Assembly: GCA_019510305.1 (NCBI GenBank)
Contig: JAEKKN010000032.1
Span: 1 to 64,000 of the forward strand
DNA length: 64,000 bases
Origin: Microbacterium sp.
Lineage (GTDB): Bacteria; Actinomycetota; Actinomycetes; Actinomycetales; Microbacteriaceae
Reading direction: 5' to 3'
Below the pieces are notes generated by a model. It searched no databases, had not been told where the DNA came from, and saw only the letters and a list, made by a program, of their open reading frames with translations. Of the stretch, positions 37,406-46,373 are shown piece after piece. The translations under genes and the position numbers were made by a program. How positions within the stretch are numbered: the stretch's first letter is position 1; every line of letters starts with the position of its first letter.

Positions 37406-38035
37406 CTATCCGTTCGGTACATTTCCACGGTTCTTGCGCCACTTCGCACCTGCCATCGCGGTCAGCGCGGCAGGTATCGCAAGCCCGAGGAGGGCTCCGG
37501 CCGCGACATCATGAAAGTAGTGCACGCCCTCGAGCATCCGCCCGATGCCCACGATGAGCGCGAGAGCGGACGCGACGACCGTCACCGCGAGCGTCCGTGT
37601 CGCAACGGTGATCACCAGGAGGGCACCGAACGCGAGGGTCGCATGATTGGACGGCAAGGAGAAGTCCATCGCGGGGCACTCCGACGCGATCGGCCACCGT
37701 GTGCACGGCCGCGGCTGGGCGAACATCAATTTCGCTCCCTCGCTGACGACGAACGCGACGACGACCCCGATCGCGGCGAACGCCGTAGGTCTCCGTTGCT
37801 CCGGAGCTCGGCGCCACACCCAGACCAGAGCCGCAACCGTGCATACCGCCAAGATCACGAGAACACCGTCGGAGAGCGAGGAGACGCCTGCGATCTTCGA
37901 GCCCGCTGAACCCAACAGCCGCGTCACGGCGACGCTGAGACTCTCTCCCGGAAAAGGCGCAACGAGAACGACGACGGCCAGGGCCGCTAACACGAGAAGC
38001 GGAATGCGAGAACGCTCAGAGACAAGACTGTGCAT
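37406..38035 (-). CDS. PAP2-family membrane phosphatase
   Basis: The 209-residue protein has about six membrane segments and the three phosphatase motifs: KLMFAQPRP, PSNHATLAFG and GIGRMLEGVHYFHDVAAG, in which the SR-x5-H motif of PAP2 is replaced by GR but the catalytic His is kept. Likely substrate: undecaprenyl or another lipid phosphate at the outer face. A -10 hexamer 7 bases before the ATG suggests a leaderless transcript. Confidence 0.87.
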   Translation of the reverse strand: MHSLVSERSRIPLLVLAALAVVVLVAPFPGESLSVAVTRLLGSAGSKIAGVSSLSDGVLVILAVCTVAALVWVWRRAPEQRRPTAFAAIGVVVAFVVSEGAKLMFAQPRPCTRWPIASECPAMDFSLPSNHATLAFGALLVITVATRTLAVTVVASALALIVGIGRMLEGVHYFHDVAAGALLGLAIPAALTAMAGAKWRKNRGNVPNG

Positions 38036-38042
38036 CCTCGCA

Positions 38043-38048
38043 ACCGTA
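38043..38048 (-). promoter_or_regulatory. -10 hexamer of the PAP2 gene
   Basis: TACGGT on the minus strand ends 7 bases before ATG 38035; no ribosome site is present. Confidence 0.45.
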
Positions 38049-38160
38049 GTGATCCATTCCTCGCAGCGAATCCGACCTGAGGATCATCCGGATCAGCCCC
38101 TGGATGTAGCTCGGAACGTGTTCTCCCGGGAATCCGCCGCGACGCTTGAATGTCAGGACG

Positions 38161-39690
38161 TCACCAGAGGAACACTGCCGACACTGCCGCGACGAGCCCG
38201 AGAACCGCAACGGGCCACCAGAACCACGCCCGTCGCGCGGGCAGGAACGGCATCCGCTGCCCTCGGGCAGACCGCAGGATGAGCACCCCGACGGCCGCGA
38301 GGGACGGTGCGAGCGCGATTCCCCACACCCAGCCGCCGACCGTGAACCACGGACCGCCGGTCCACAGCAGCAGGAGCCCGGATGCCGCCCACGCGAGGTC
38401 GCTGATCGAGGGAAGCCACGACTTCGCCCTCAGCGCGCGGATCAGCGCGATCGCTCCGAAGATCAGCGCGAGAGCGACGGCAGACCAGCCGACGATGGCG
38501 TTCGCTGCCGGGGGGCCCGGGATCGGGGTGCCTGTCGCGTACGCGACGGCGACGTCGTCGACGGTGGCGACGGTGTTCGACAACGCGATGAACGCCGTTC
38601 CGGCTTCGAGGTCCAAGGTCAGGAAGGTGCGAAAGCCTCCGGTTCCGCCGTTGTGCCAGGTCTGAGTGCCCGCCCCATCGAAGGACGGCGACGTGATCCA
38701 TCCCCACCCGATGTCGGCGCCCGGTCCCATAGACGCCGTCGGCTCGAATGCGGCTGCACCCGGAGCCGTGCCGTCGAGGTTGGCCTGGGCCCAGATCGCC
38801 ACGTCGGATGCCGTGGTGAATGTCGACGAGCCTGCAGGCAGATACCCCTCGCCCCACCAGCGCGGCGCCCGCGTGCCGTTGAGCAGGAACCCGGGAACGG
38901 CATCTGCGGGCACATCGTCAGCCGTGGCCGCGACGACGGTGTCGTCCATGCCCAATGGCCCGGTCAGGCGCTCTTCGAGCAGAGCGGCGTAGTCGTCGGC
39001 CCCTGCTGCCTCGACGAGTGCGGTGCCGAGCAGGGAGACGGCGAAGTTCGAGTAGAGCACACCCTGGTCGGGGTCGACGGGTGCGATGGCCGCGTCGGCG
39101 ATCAGCTGCTCGGTGGTCGTCGACGCGTAAGGGTTCTCGTTCAGAAGCAGGTTCGAGAGCGTGTCGGCAGCGGCGGTCGCGCCCAGACCGGGCAGCCCGG
39201 AGGAGTGCTGCGACAGGGACGCGAGCGTCACATCTCCCGCCGGGGTTCCTTCGAGCGCACTGAGGTATTGCGAGAGGTGGTCGTCAGATGCGACCTCTCC
39301 GCGCTCGACGGCCTCGGCGAAGAGGGCGCCCGTGAACGTCTTGGTGATCGAGCCGAGCTCGAAGACGGTGTCGCGGTCGGGGGCTCCGGGGTTTCCGGGA
39401 TCCGCGTCGCCGACGCCCGCGAAGACGGCGCCGTCGGGTCCGATCTCGGCGACGGACAGGGAGCGGAAGCCGTCGAAGCCGCCAGGAAGGGAACGGATGC
39501 TCTCGGCGAGGCGTTCGTCACCGGTCTGCGCCGCGCTCACCGTCTGATGCTGAGGGCCGAAGGCCGCGCCCGCAGCCACGGCGGCGATCGCTGCGCCGGC
39601 GAGCACGGCGAGCACCGGCATTGCGGATCGGCGAGGACGTGGGCCTGGTGCGGGCGGAACCGCGGAGTCGGTGAGGGTGGGGGAGGTCAT
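38161..39690 (-). CDS. beta-lactamase-related serine hydrolase with membrane tail
   Basis: The 509-residue protein has an N-terminal membrane segment (MPVLAVLAGAAIAAVAAGA), a class C beta-lactamase/DD-peptidase-like domain with the Ser-x-x-Lys in LGSITKTFTG and Tyr-x-Asn in YSNFAVSLLG, and four C-terminal membrane segments. Such proteins act on cell-wall or other peptides; true beta-lactamase activity is not implied. It is followed 13 bases upstream on the same strand by a winged-helix regulator gene, forming a two-gene operon. Confidence 0.88.
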   Translation of the reverse strand: MTSPTLTDSAVPPAPGPRPRRSAMPVLAVLAGAAIAAVAAGAAFGPQHQTVSAAQTGDERLAESIRSLPGGFDGFRSLSVAEIGPDGAVFAGVGDADPGNPGAPDRDTVFELGSITKTFTGALFAEAVERGEVASDDHLSQYLSALEGTPAGDVTLASLSQHSSGLPGLGATAAADTLSNLLLNENPYASTTTEQLIADAAIAPVDPDQGVLYSNFAVSLLGTALVEAAGADDYAALLEERLTGPLGMDDTVVAATADDVPADAVPGFLLNGTRAPRWWGEGYLPAGSSTFTTASDVAIWAQANLDGTAPGAAAFEPTASMGPGADIGWGWITSPSFDGAGTQTWHNGGTGGFRTFLTLDLEAGTAFIALSNTVATVDDVAVAYATGTPIPGPPAANAIVGWSAVALALIFGAIALIRALRAKSWLPSISDLAWAASGLLLLWTGGPWFTVGGWVWGIALAPSLAAVGVLILRSARGQRMPFLPARRAWFWWPVAVLGLVAAVSAVFLW

Positions 39691-39703
39691 GGTGCGGTGC
39701 TCC

Positions 39704-40264
39704 TCAGCTCGCGGCGATCATGGTCAGGACGAGTAGGGGGACGACGCGCGCAACAGGAACTTCGTAGTGCCCGCGTCGCGGCGAGGCGAGCCAGCCGGCG
39801 CTGACGAGCTGACGCAGATGGTGATAGAGCTGACCCGACGAGGCGAACTGGTCGAGTTCGAGGAGCTCGGCCGTCGTCTGCGTGCCGGCCAGGATGCGGC
39901 GCACCAGCTCTAGGCGCACCGGGTGCCCGAGTGCCTCGATCGGACGCGCGAGCTCGCCCCAATCCTTCGCGAGGAGATCCGCAGCGTGGAGACCGTACTG
40001 CCAGCGGACGGGGCCGGCCGGCACCTCGACGGCACCCGCCATCATCACGACACCTGGAGCGTGACGCCCGAGCGTGTTGACGAACCACAGCGGGTCGGTC
40101 GGGGCGTCCGGCACCACGTCCGCCCCCGCATCCGTCGCCGTCGCCGCATCCGTCGCCGCGGCAGCATCCAGGTCTCGGGCCTCGAACTGCGCTCGAAGGA
40201 GCTCGACCTCGCGTTCCAAACGGTCGACGCGCTGCTCGATCTCGTCGCGCGAATCAGTGTTCAT
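39704..40264 (-). CDS. winged-helix (ArsR-like) transcriptional regulator
   Basis: The 186-residue protein has a coiled-coil N-terminus (IEQRVDRLEREVELLRAQFE) and a C-terminal winged helix: HPVRLELVRRILAGTQTTAEL, then GQLYHHLRQLVSAGWL and PRRGHYEVP. It sits first in the operon with the serine hydrolase. A 14-base perfect palindrome, TTCGTAATTACGAA, lies between its -35 and -10 regions, pointing to autorepression. Confidence 0.85.
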   Translation of the reverse strand: MNTDSRDEIEQRVDRLEREVELLRAQFEARDLDAAAATDAATATDAGADVVPDAPTDPLWFVNTLGRHAPGVVMMAGAVEVPAGPVRWQYGLHAADLLAKDWGELARPIEALGHPVRLELVRRILAGTQTTAELLELDQFASSGQLYHHLRQLVSAGWLASPRRGHYEVPVARVVPLLVLTMIAAS

Positions 40265-40271
40265 GGCTGCA

Positions 40272-40277
40272 ACAGTA
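40272..40277 (-). promoter_or_regulatory. -10 hexamer of the winged-helix regulator operon
   Basis: TACTGT on the minus strand ends 7 bases before ATG 40264, making the regulator transcript leaderless. Confidence 0.45.
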
Positions 40278-40284
40278 GCAATAG

Positions 40285-40298
40285 TTCGTAATTACGAA
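40285..40298. promoter_or_regulatory. perfect palindromic operator TTCGTAATTACGAA
   Basis: A 14-base perfect palindrome, 21-34 bases upstream of the regulator start, overlapping its predicted -35/spacer. It is a strong candidate for the autoregulatory site of the ArsR-like protein. Confidence 0.65.
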
Positions 40299-40426
40299 GA
40301 AATCGAATGAAGTGATGGGTTTCATCGGAGGCGCGGGAGAGGGGCTGAGGTTCGGTCCGCCGCTCCCCAGTGCGGGCACCGTGGCTCGGATGCGGTCTAT
40401 TACACTGGCGACGTTGAGGGGGCGAC

Positions 40427-41581
40427 ATGAGTATGCAGCAAGGTTGGTACGACGACGGTTCCGGGCAGCTGCGCTGGTGGGATGGCAGGCAATGGACGGA
40501 GCACCTCGCCCCCGCATCGCCACCAGTGGCATCATCTCAGGTACCTCTCGTGCGACGATCTTCCCCGGTGCTGGGAATCATGGCGCTCGGGTTGGCCATA
40601 GCAGGTACTGCGCTGGCAGTCATCCCGAGTGCGCTCGACGCTCACGGGTTCGTGATGCTGACCTCCTTCGTCTTCGGGATGCTGCTGCTGGCGGCGGCGT
40701 TCGTGATGTCGCTGATCGGCACTCTCCGCAAAAGCGCAGCGAAGTGGCTTTCGGGCATCGGGTTGGGATTGTCGACCGTGGGCGGGGTGACTGCCACGGT
40801 CGTCTTCGTCACGGCGATGCTGGGGAGTGTGGCAGGAACATCGCCGCCGGAAGCCACCAGTACCGAGCCTCCGTCGTCAGAAGCGGCGACGGAGCGCCGC
40901 TCGGCCGAAGAGATCGCCACCTTTCTCGAGCAGAACGTGCGCCCAGCAGACGACAAGGTCTACAGCGACTACCTGTTCGAATGCATGGGCAAGAGCCTGT
41001 ACTCGTCCGATCTTTCGGACGACGAACTTCAGACGCTGTTGTCGATCGATGCGGATTCGCTCAAGAGCCTCGTCGAGCAGGATCCTGTGTGCTCCGCCGA
41101 AATCGCGACGGTAGTGGCGGGTGACATGCACGGTGCCGGCGCAGAGGTCTCCATCGGGTCCGGAGTCACTCTGCAAGTCACCGTGCGACCCGCGCAGCTC
41201 CGGGATGCCGAGCCCGTTCTCCCGGGCAGTCCGGTGACACAAGAAGACATCGATTACTCCTGGGGCGATGCCGCCCAGACCGACGGCCAGGTCGCGGTGG
41301 TGACGATCGTGGTGCGGAACAAGGGTGATGCCGCCCAATCGGACAACGGGGCATTCTTCTCTCTGCTCGACTCCTCGGGAAAGAGCATCACGGGCTCGGC
41401 CGGCATGTTCGGAACCCTCGACTACCCCTTCGATCCTTTCTACATCAGCGGTGTCGCCCCCGGTGGAGAGAAGACGTTCACTGAGGTCTATCCCGTGCGC
41501 GCTGCGGACATCGGCCAGGTCAAGGGCGACGTGCTGCTCATCAGTGACATGGGTGAGGGCTACGGTTTCATCATCGAATAG
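40427..41581 (+). CDS. DUF2510 membrane protein
   Basis: The 384-residue protein begins with a DUF2510 motif (GWYDDGSGQLRWWDGRQWTEH) that is common in actinobacterial membrane proteins. Three membrane segments follow (about residues 50-68, 75-98 and 107-128), then a soluble extracellular part with DUF4352-like beta-strand pattern (LQVTVRPAQLRDAEPVL; VAVVTIVVRNKGDAAQSDNG). Function unknown. A TATTAC -10-like sequence lies at 40399-40404 and GAGGGGG serves as ribosome site. Confidence 0.82.
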   Translation: MSMQQGWYDDGSGQLRWWDGRQWTEHLAPASPPVASSQVPLVRRSSPVLGIMALGLAIAGTALAVIPSALDAHGFVMLTSFVFGMLLLAAAFVMSLIGTLRKSAAKWLSGIGLGLSTVGGVTATVVFVTAMLGSVAGTSPPEATSTEPPSSEAATERRSAEEIATFLEQNVRPADDKVYSDYLFECMGKSLYSSDLSDDELQTLLSIDADSLKSLVEQDPVCSAEIATVVAGDMHGAGAEVSIGSGVTLQVTVRPAQLRDAEPVLPGSPVTQEDIDYSWGDAAQTDGQVAVVTIVVRNKGDAAQSDNGAFFSLLDSSGKSITGSAGMFGTLDYPFDPFYISGVAPGGEKTFTEVYPVRAADIGQVKGDVLLISDMGEGYGFIIE

Positions 41582-41647
41582 GGCCGGATCAAGGAATCTC
41601 GCCGTCGGCGCGGTGCCTCGATCATCCGACGACGGGAAGGGGCGCTG

Positions 41648-42085
41648 ATGGATCATCGACCTCGCATACGGCCGGTGCTGACACCGGCGCAGGAGCGCGA
41701 TCAGGTGATCCTCGATGCTGCGGCCGCGCGCCGCGCGGCGGGGGAGAAGGTGCGCGCCCTTCGCGGTGCCGAAGACGGCCGGCTGCGCATCTACACGAAG
41801 GCCGAAGCGGGCCCCGCATGGTCGCGATCGTCATCCTCGCGCGCGGTCTTCGCGCTGAACGGTCAGCTCGTGTTGTTCGCCATCATCTCTGCGATACTCG
41901 CGCTCATGGTCGTGATGGCCTTGCGGTTCGACGGGTCGGGACAGGGTGCGATCTTCGTCGGTGTCTTCGTCGTCGGAGCGGTCTGGGTCGCGACGGCCGT
42001 GATCGTGATCAGAAGCATCATCGCCGCGCGCCTGCGCCGGAGGAGCGGACTTCCCGCGCCTCGCCCGAACAGCGACCACCTCTGA
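41648..42085 (+). CDS. small membrane protein
   Basis: This 145-residue protein has a basic N-terminus and two hydrophobic segments, LVLFAIISAILALMVVMAL (about 73-91) and IFVGVFVVGAVWVATAVIVI. It follows the DUF2510 gene by 66 bases, with GAAGGGG before the ATG. No domain is recognised. Confidence 0.75.
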   Translation: MDHRPRIRPVLTPAQERDQVILDAAAARRAAGEKVRALRGAEDGRLRIYTKAEAGPAWSRSSSSRAVFALNGQLVLFAIISAILALMVVMALRFDGSGQGAIFVGVFVVGAVWVATAVIVIRSIIAARLRRRSGLPAPRPNSDHL

Positions 42086-42130
42086 GCGACGCTCCAGAAG
42101 CTCGAGTTCCGGATCGGCTGACACGTCCGC

Positions 42131-42136
42131 TACTAT
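42131..42136 (+). promoter_or_regulatory. possible -10 of the PTS gene
   Basis: TACTAT follows TTCCGG by 18 bases, giving a leader of about 97 bases before ATG 42240. Weak -35 match, so low confidence. Confidence 0.3.
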
Positions 42137-42239
42137 TTTGTTCGCATCGCTTACTTAAACCTGGTCCTGAGTCACCGGGCTCGATACAGTTCACTCGACG
42201 ACTCGGCAGCGCTGCGGAGTGCACCCACGAGGAGAGATC

Positions 42240-44156
42240 ATGAAGTTCTTCCAACGACTCGGACGGTCGATCATGCTGCCGGTGGCGGTTCTGCCGGTCG
42301 CCGCGATCCTGTCCGGCATCGGCTATTGGATCAAGAGCGCGGCCGGCGCCAACATCGTCAGCACCTTCCTCAGCGCGGCGGGCGGTGCGCTGCTCGACAA
42401 CATGGCCCTGCTGTTCGCGATCGGCATCTCGATCGGCATGGCGAAGAAGTCCGACGGGACGTCCGCCCTGGCCGGTCTCGTCTCGTGGCTCGTGGTGACG
42501 ACGCTTCTCAAGCCCGAGACGGTGGCGGCCTTCACCGGGGCGAAGCTCGACGACGTGCCGGCGGCCTTCGGCTTCGTCCAGAACGTGTTCATCGGCATCC
42601 TGTGCGGTCTCATCGGCGCCTTCTGCTACGACCGGTTCAAAGACACGAAGCTCCCCGATGCGCTGTCGTTCTTCTCGGGCCGCCGCTCGGTCGCGATCGT
42701 GACCGCCGCGTTCTCCCTCGTCGCCGCGATCGCCCTGTTCTTCGTCTGGCCCTTCGTGTACGGCGGCCTCGTCGCCTTCGGCGAGTGGATCGTCACCCTC
42801 GGCCCGATCGGCACCGGCATCTACGGCTTCCTGAACCGCATGCTGATCCCCGTCGGCCTGCACCACGCGCTCAACTCGGTCTTCTGGTTCGATGTCGCGG
42901 GCATCAACGACCTCAACAACTTCCTCGCAGGTGAGGGCACCTACGGCGTCACCGGTCAGTACATGACCGGGTTCTTCCCTGTCATGATGTTCGGCCTCCC
43001 CGGCGCGGCGCTCGCGATGTACGTGACGGCGAAGTCGACGCGCAAGAAGGTCGCCGCCGGCATCCTGCTCTCCGGCGCCATCTCGTCGTTCTTCGTCGGC
43101 GTCACCGAGCCTCTCGAGTTCTCCTTCATGTTCCTCGCGCCGGTGCTGTATGTGATCCACGCCCTGTTCATGGGCATCTCGATGGTGATCAGCCAGATAC
43201 TGCCGGTGCGAATGGGCTTCGGGTTCTCCGGCGGATTCATCGACCTCGTGCTCGGCTGGGCCAACCCGATGGCCGAGAACCCGTGGATGATCCTCATCAT
43301 GGGCGTCGCCTGGTTCTTCATCTACTTCTTCGTCTTCTACGTCGTGATCAAGCGCTTCAACCTGAAGACTCCCGGTCGCGAAGACGACGACGGCCTGGAA
43401 GAAGGCACCGACCTCGACCCCGCGGTGAAGGACGACATCTACCTCGCGACCGCCGGAAAGTTCCTCACCGCGCTCGGCGGCAAGGAGAACATCACCGAAC
43501 TCGACAACTGCGCCACCCGGCTGCGGCTGGAGATCGCCGACGTCTCGAAGGTCGACGAAAAGGCCCTCAAGCACGCGGGCGCCGCCGGCACGATGAAGGC
43601 GGGCGGGCACTCCGTGCAGGTTGTCTACGGGCTGAACGTGCAGTTCGTGAAGGACGCGATGGAACGCATCATGTCCGGTGACGCGGCAGTTCCGGCCGGG
43701 TCTGCGGCGACGGGAGCGGTCCTCACGGCGGCTGCGCCGAAGACGGATGCCGGTGTGCGCACTCTGCGTCAACCGCTCGCGGGTACCGTGGTGCCGCTGT
43801 CGGAAGTGCCCGACCCGACCTTCGCGCAGGGGATCATGGGCCCGGGCGTCGCGATCCAGCCGAGCGGTGACACCGTGTTCGCGCCGGCGGACGGCACGAT
43901 CGGGGCGACGTTCGACTCCGGTCACGCGATCGCACTGGAGCTCGACGACGGCACCGAGCTGCTCATCCACGTCGGCATCGACACCGTGCAGATGAAGGGC
44001 GACGGATTCGAGACCCTCGTGAAGAAGGGGGATCGGGTCACGGCAGGCACGCCGCTCCTGCGGTTCGACATCGGGAAGATCGCGGCGGCCGGATACTCGG
44101 CGGTCACTCCCGTGATCGTGCTGAACGACGAGAGCGCGACCATCCGGTTCGCCTGA
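42240..44156 (+). CDS. PTS glucose/N-acetylglucosamine-type EIICBA
   Basis: The 638-residue sugar phosphotransferase has an EIIC membrane domain (MKFFQRLGRSIMLPVAVLPV to about 375), an EIIB domain with the phospho-Cys in ELDNCATRLRLE (about 422), and a C-terminal EIIA domain with the phospho-His in LLIHVGID (about 580). EIIC opening and domain order fit the glucose/GlcNAc family (PtsG/NagE); the exact sugar cannot be told. GAGGAG precedes ATG 42240. A strong hairpin follows. Confidence 0.92.
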   Translation: MKFFQRLGRSIMLPVAVLPVAAILSGIGYWIKSAAGANIVSTFLSAAGGALLDNMALLFAIGISIGMAKKSDGTSALAGLVSWLVVTTLLKPETVAAFTGAKLDDVPAAFGFVQNVFIGILCGLIGAFCYDRFKDTKLPDALSFFSGRRSVAIVTAAFSLVAAIALFFVWPFVYGGLVAFGEWIVTLGPIGTGIYGFLNRMLIPVGLHHALNSVFWFDVAGINDLNNFLAGEGTYGVTGQYMTGFFPVMMFGLPGAALAMYVTAKSTRKKVAAGILLSGAISSFFVGVTEPLEFSFMFLAPVLYVIHALFMGISMVISQILPVRMGFGFSGGFIDLVLGWANPMAENPWMILIMGVAWFFIYFFVFYVVIKRFNLKTPGREDDDGLEEGTDLDPAVKDDIYLATAGKFLTALGGKENITELDNCATRLRLEIADVSKVDEKALKHAGAAGTMKAGGHSVQVVYGLNVQFVKDAMERIMSGDAAVPAGSAATGAVLTAAAPKTDAGVRTLRQPLAGTVVPLSEVPDPTFAQGIMGPGVAIQPSGDTVFAPADGTIGATFDSGHAIALELDDGTELLIHVGIDTVQMKGDGFETLVKKGDRVTAGTPLLRFDIGKIAAAGYSAVTPVIVLNDESATIRFA

Positions 44157-44161
44157 TCGGT

Positions 44162-44201
44162 CGACCGTGCCCGCCGGCCTTCGAGCCGGCGGGCACGGTC
44201 G
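44162..44201. terminator. strong hairpin after the PTS gene
   Basis: Seventeen-base perfect arms around CTTCGA, ending 45 bases after the PTS stop. No T-run, but the stem is very stable. Confidence 0.75.
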
Positions 44202-44238
44202 TGCTGCAGCGGTGCATTTCTCTCAGCTTGCCCAGATC

Positions 44239-44268
44239 TTGCAGTCATGTAATATTGCACGTCTGCAA
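44239..44268. promoter_or_regulatory. TetR-type operator upstream of the MFS gene
   Basis: A 30-base imperfect palindrome with TTGCAG/CTGCAA arms centred on AATATT (12 of 15 positions match), lying 29 bases before ATG 44297. It overlaps TAATAT, a plausible -10. The TetR gene two genes downstream of it is the natural ligand. Confidence 0.65.
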
Positions 44269-44296
44269 AAATATCTGAGCCTCCTGAAGGGCTGGA

Positions 44297-46372
44297 ATGT
44301 CAACTGTCTCCACCCGCACCGGGTCCACCCCGGTCGCAACATCCGGTGCGTCGAAGCCGATCATGACGCACCGTCAGATCATGTTCGTGATCTACGGCCT
44401 CATGGCCGGAATGTTCCTGTCATCCCTCGATCAGACCATCGTCGGCACCGCGATCCGCACGATCGGCGATGACCTGCATGGGCTCGATCAACAGGCGTGG
44501 GTGACCACCGCCTACCTGATCACATCGACCATCTCCGTGCCGATCTACGGAAAGCTCTCCGACATCTTCGGACGGCGTCCGCTGTTCATCTTCGGCATCA
44601 CGGTGTTCATCATCGGGTCGGTGCTGTCGACGTTCTCGTCGTCAATGCTGATGCTCGCGGCATTCCGTGCGTTCCAGGGAATCGGCGCCGGGGCGCTCAT
44701 GTCGCTGCCGCTGGCGATCATGGCCGACATCCTGGCCCCGCGTGAACGAGCCAAGTACCAGGGCTACTTCTTCGCGGTCTTCGGCATCTCCTCGCTGATC
44801 GGCCCGCTCGTCGGCGGTCTCTTCGCGGGCGCGAACGAGATCCTCTGGATCGCCGGCTGGCGCTGGGTCTTCCTGATCAACCTGCCGATCGGCCTCATCG
44901 CGCTCGGCATGGTGATCGCGTTCCTGCACCTGCCGAAGATCGGCACGCACAAGAACCCCCGCATCGACTGGTGGGGCGCCACTGCGGTCATCGTGGCCCT
45001 GGTGCCGCTGCTGCTCGTCGCTGAGCAGGGACGCGAATGGGGGTGGACCTCCGTGGCGGCGATCGCGTGCTACGTCATCGGCGGTCTCGGCGCCATCGGG
45101 TTCGTGCTCATCGAGATCTCGATGAAGAACGACGCCATCATCCCGATCCGCCTTTTCCGCTCCAACACGTTCTCCTGGGCGACCATCATCGGCGTGCTCG
45201 TCGGCTTCGGCATGTTCGGCGCCATGATGACCATCCCGCTCTACATGCAGATCGTCGCAGGACTCACCCCGACCGAGTCGGGCTTCGCCATGCTCCCGAT
45301 GGTGGTGGGCCTCATGGCATCGTCGATGGCGGCCGGACAGATCACATCGCGCACGGGCAAGTACGGGTTCTTCCCCCGCACCGGAACCCTCACTACCGCG
45401 CTCGGGTTCCTCATCCTGACGTTCGTGTCGGCCGGCACTCCCATCTGGTTCATGATGATCGGCATGTTCGTGGTCGGCCTCGGCCTCGGTCAGCTGATGC
45501 AGTCGCTGACCATGGCGAGCCAGAACGCCGTCGAGGCTCCCGACATGGGCGTGGCCACGAGCGCGGCGACCTTCTTCCGCCAGATCGGTGGGACCCTGGG
45601 CACCGCGATCATGCTCTCGGTGCTGTTCACCCTGCTGCCGACCAACATCACGCACAGCATGGGCGACAAGCCGACCCTGACCGCCGCCCTGGAGGCGGCG
45701 CTCGACCCGGCGGTCGCCGGCGCCGAGCAGAACAAGGCCGTCATGGCGCAGCTGTGGACTCCGATCGTCGGACCGCTGCAGGAGAACATCCAGACCCAGC
45801 TCGACGACGGGGCCGCCAAGGCGAAGACGGCGGCTTCGGACGCTGTCACCACTGCCGTGACGGACGCAGTGAACCAGGCGGTCGCGGCCGGCCAGGTGCC
45901 GGCCGGTGCGGCGCAGACGGTGATCGACCAGAAGGTCGCGGAGGCGCTTCCCGCTGCCGAGGCCGAGGCGCTGCGGGCGGTCGCCGACAAGGCGCACGCC
46001 TCCGTGGTGGACGGCGCGGTGTCGGTGGACTGGTCCGACGACACCCAGCGCACGTACTGGGTCGACAAACTCGTGCCCGACATCGCCGAAGAGATCGGCA
46101 AGGGGACGTCGGATGCGTCGAGCGGATCGAGCGATTCGGTCAGTGACACGTCATTCCTGAACGGCGCGGATGCGGCCCTCACGAAGCCGTTCATGGTCGG
46201 CTTCACCCAGGCGATCGATGTGATCTACTGGGTGGGATTCGGAGTGCTGATGCTCGCGTTCGTGCTGAGCTGGTTCTTCAAGGCTCCGCCGCTGCGGACG
46301 CGCTCCGCGCTGCAGGAACGGGCGGACGAGGCGGGATTCACCGCGACGGGAACGATCAAGGTGCAGAGCTGA
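44297..46372 (+). CDS. MFS drug exporter (DHA2 family, EmrB/QacA type)
   Basis: The 691-residue exporter begins near RQIMFVIYGLMAGMFLSSLD and has 14 predicted helices, with the DHA2 motif C in GALMSLPLAIMADIL and RERAKYQGYFF. Between helices 13 and 14 lies an unusually long Ala-rich segment of about 190 residues (roughly 450-640), partly coiled-coil. Drug export is inferred from family and TetR partner. The ATG has GAAGGG before it; the TetR gene starts 1 base after its stop. Confidence 0.9.
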   Translation: MSTVSTRTGSTPVATSGASKPIMTHRQIMFVIYGLMAGMFLSSLDQTIVGTAIRTIGDDLHGLDQQAWVTTAYLITSTISVPIYGKLSDIFGRRPLFIFGITVFIIGSVLSTFSSSMLMLAAFRAFQGIGAGALMSLPLAIMADILAPRERAKYQGYFFAVFGISSLIGPLVGGLFAGANEILWIAGWRWVFLINLPIGLIALGMVIAFLHLPKIGTHKNPRIDWWGATAVIVALVPLLLVAEQGREWGWTSVAAIACYVIGGLGAIGFVLIEISMKNDAIIPIRLFRSNTFSWATIIGVLVGFGMFGAMMTIPLYMQIVAGLTPTESGFAMLPMVVGLMASSMAAGQITSRTGKYGFFPRTGTLTTALGFLILTFVSAGTPIWFMMIGMFVVGLGLGQLMQSLTMASQNAVEAPDMGVATSAATFFRQIGGTLGTAIMLSVLFTLLPTNITHSMGDKPTLTAALEAALDPAVAGAEQNKAVMAQLWTPIVGPLQENIQTQLDDGAAKAKTAASDAVTTAVTDAVNQAVAAGQVPAGAAQTVIDQKVAEALPAAEAEALRAVADKAHASVVDGAVSVDWSDDTQRTYWVDKLVPDIAEEIGKGTSDASSGSSDSVSDTSFLNGADAALTKPFMVGFTQAIDVIYWVGFGVLMLAFVLSWFFKAPPLRTRSALQERADEAGFTATGTIKVQS

Positions 46373-46373
46373 C

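Noticed and set aside
38016..38210. Minus-strand 64-residue frame between PAP2 and the serine hydrolase gene
   Set aside because: Overlaps the ends of both flanking genes, has no start signal and no family character.
42150..42180. DasR-like operator before the PTS gene
   Set aside because: CTGGTCCTGAGTCACCGG keeps only GGT/ACC of the consensus and has an extra base; too weak to claim.
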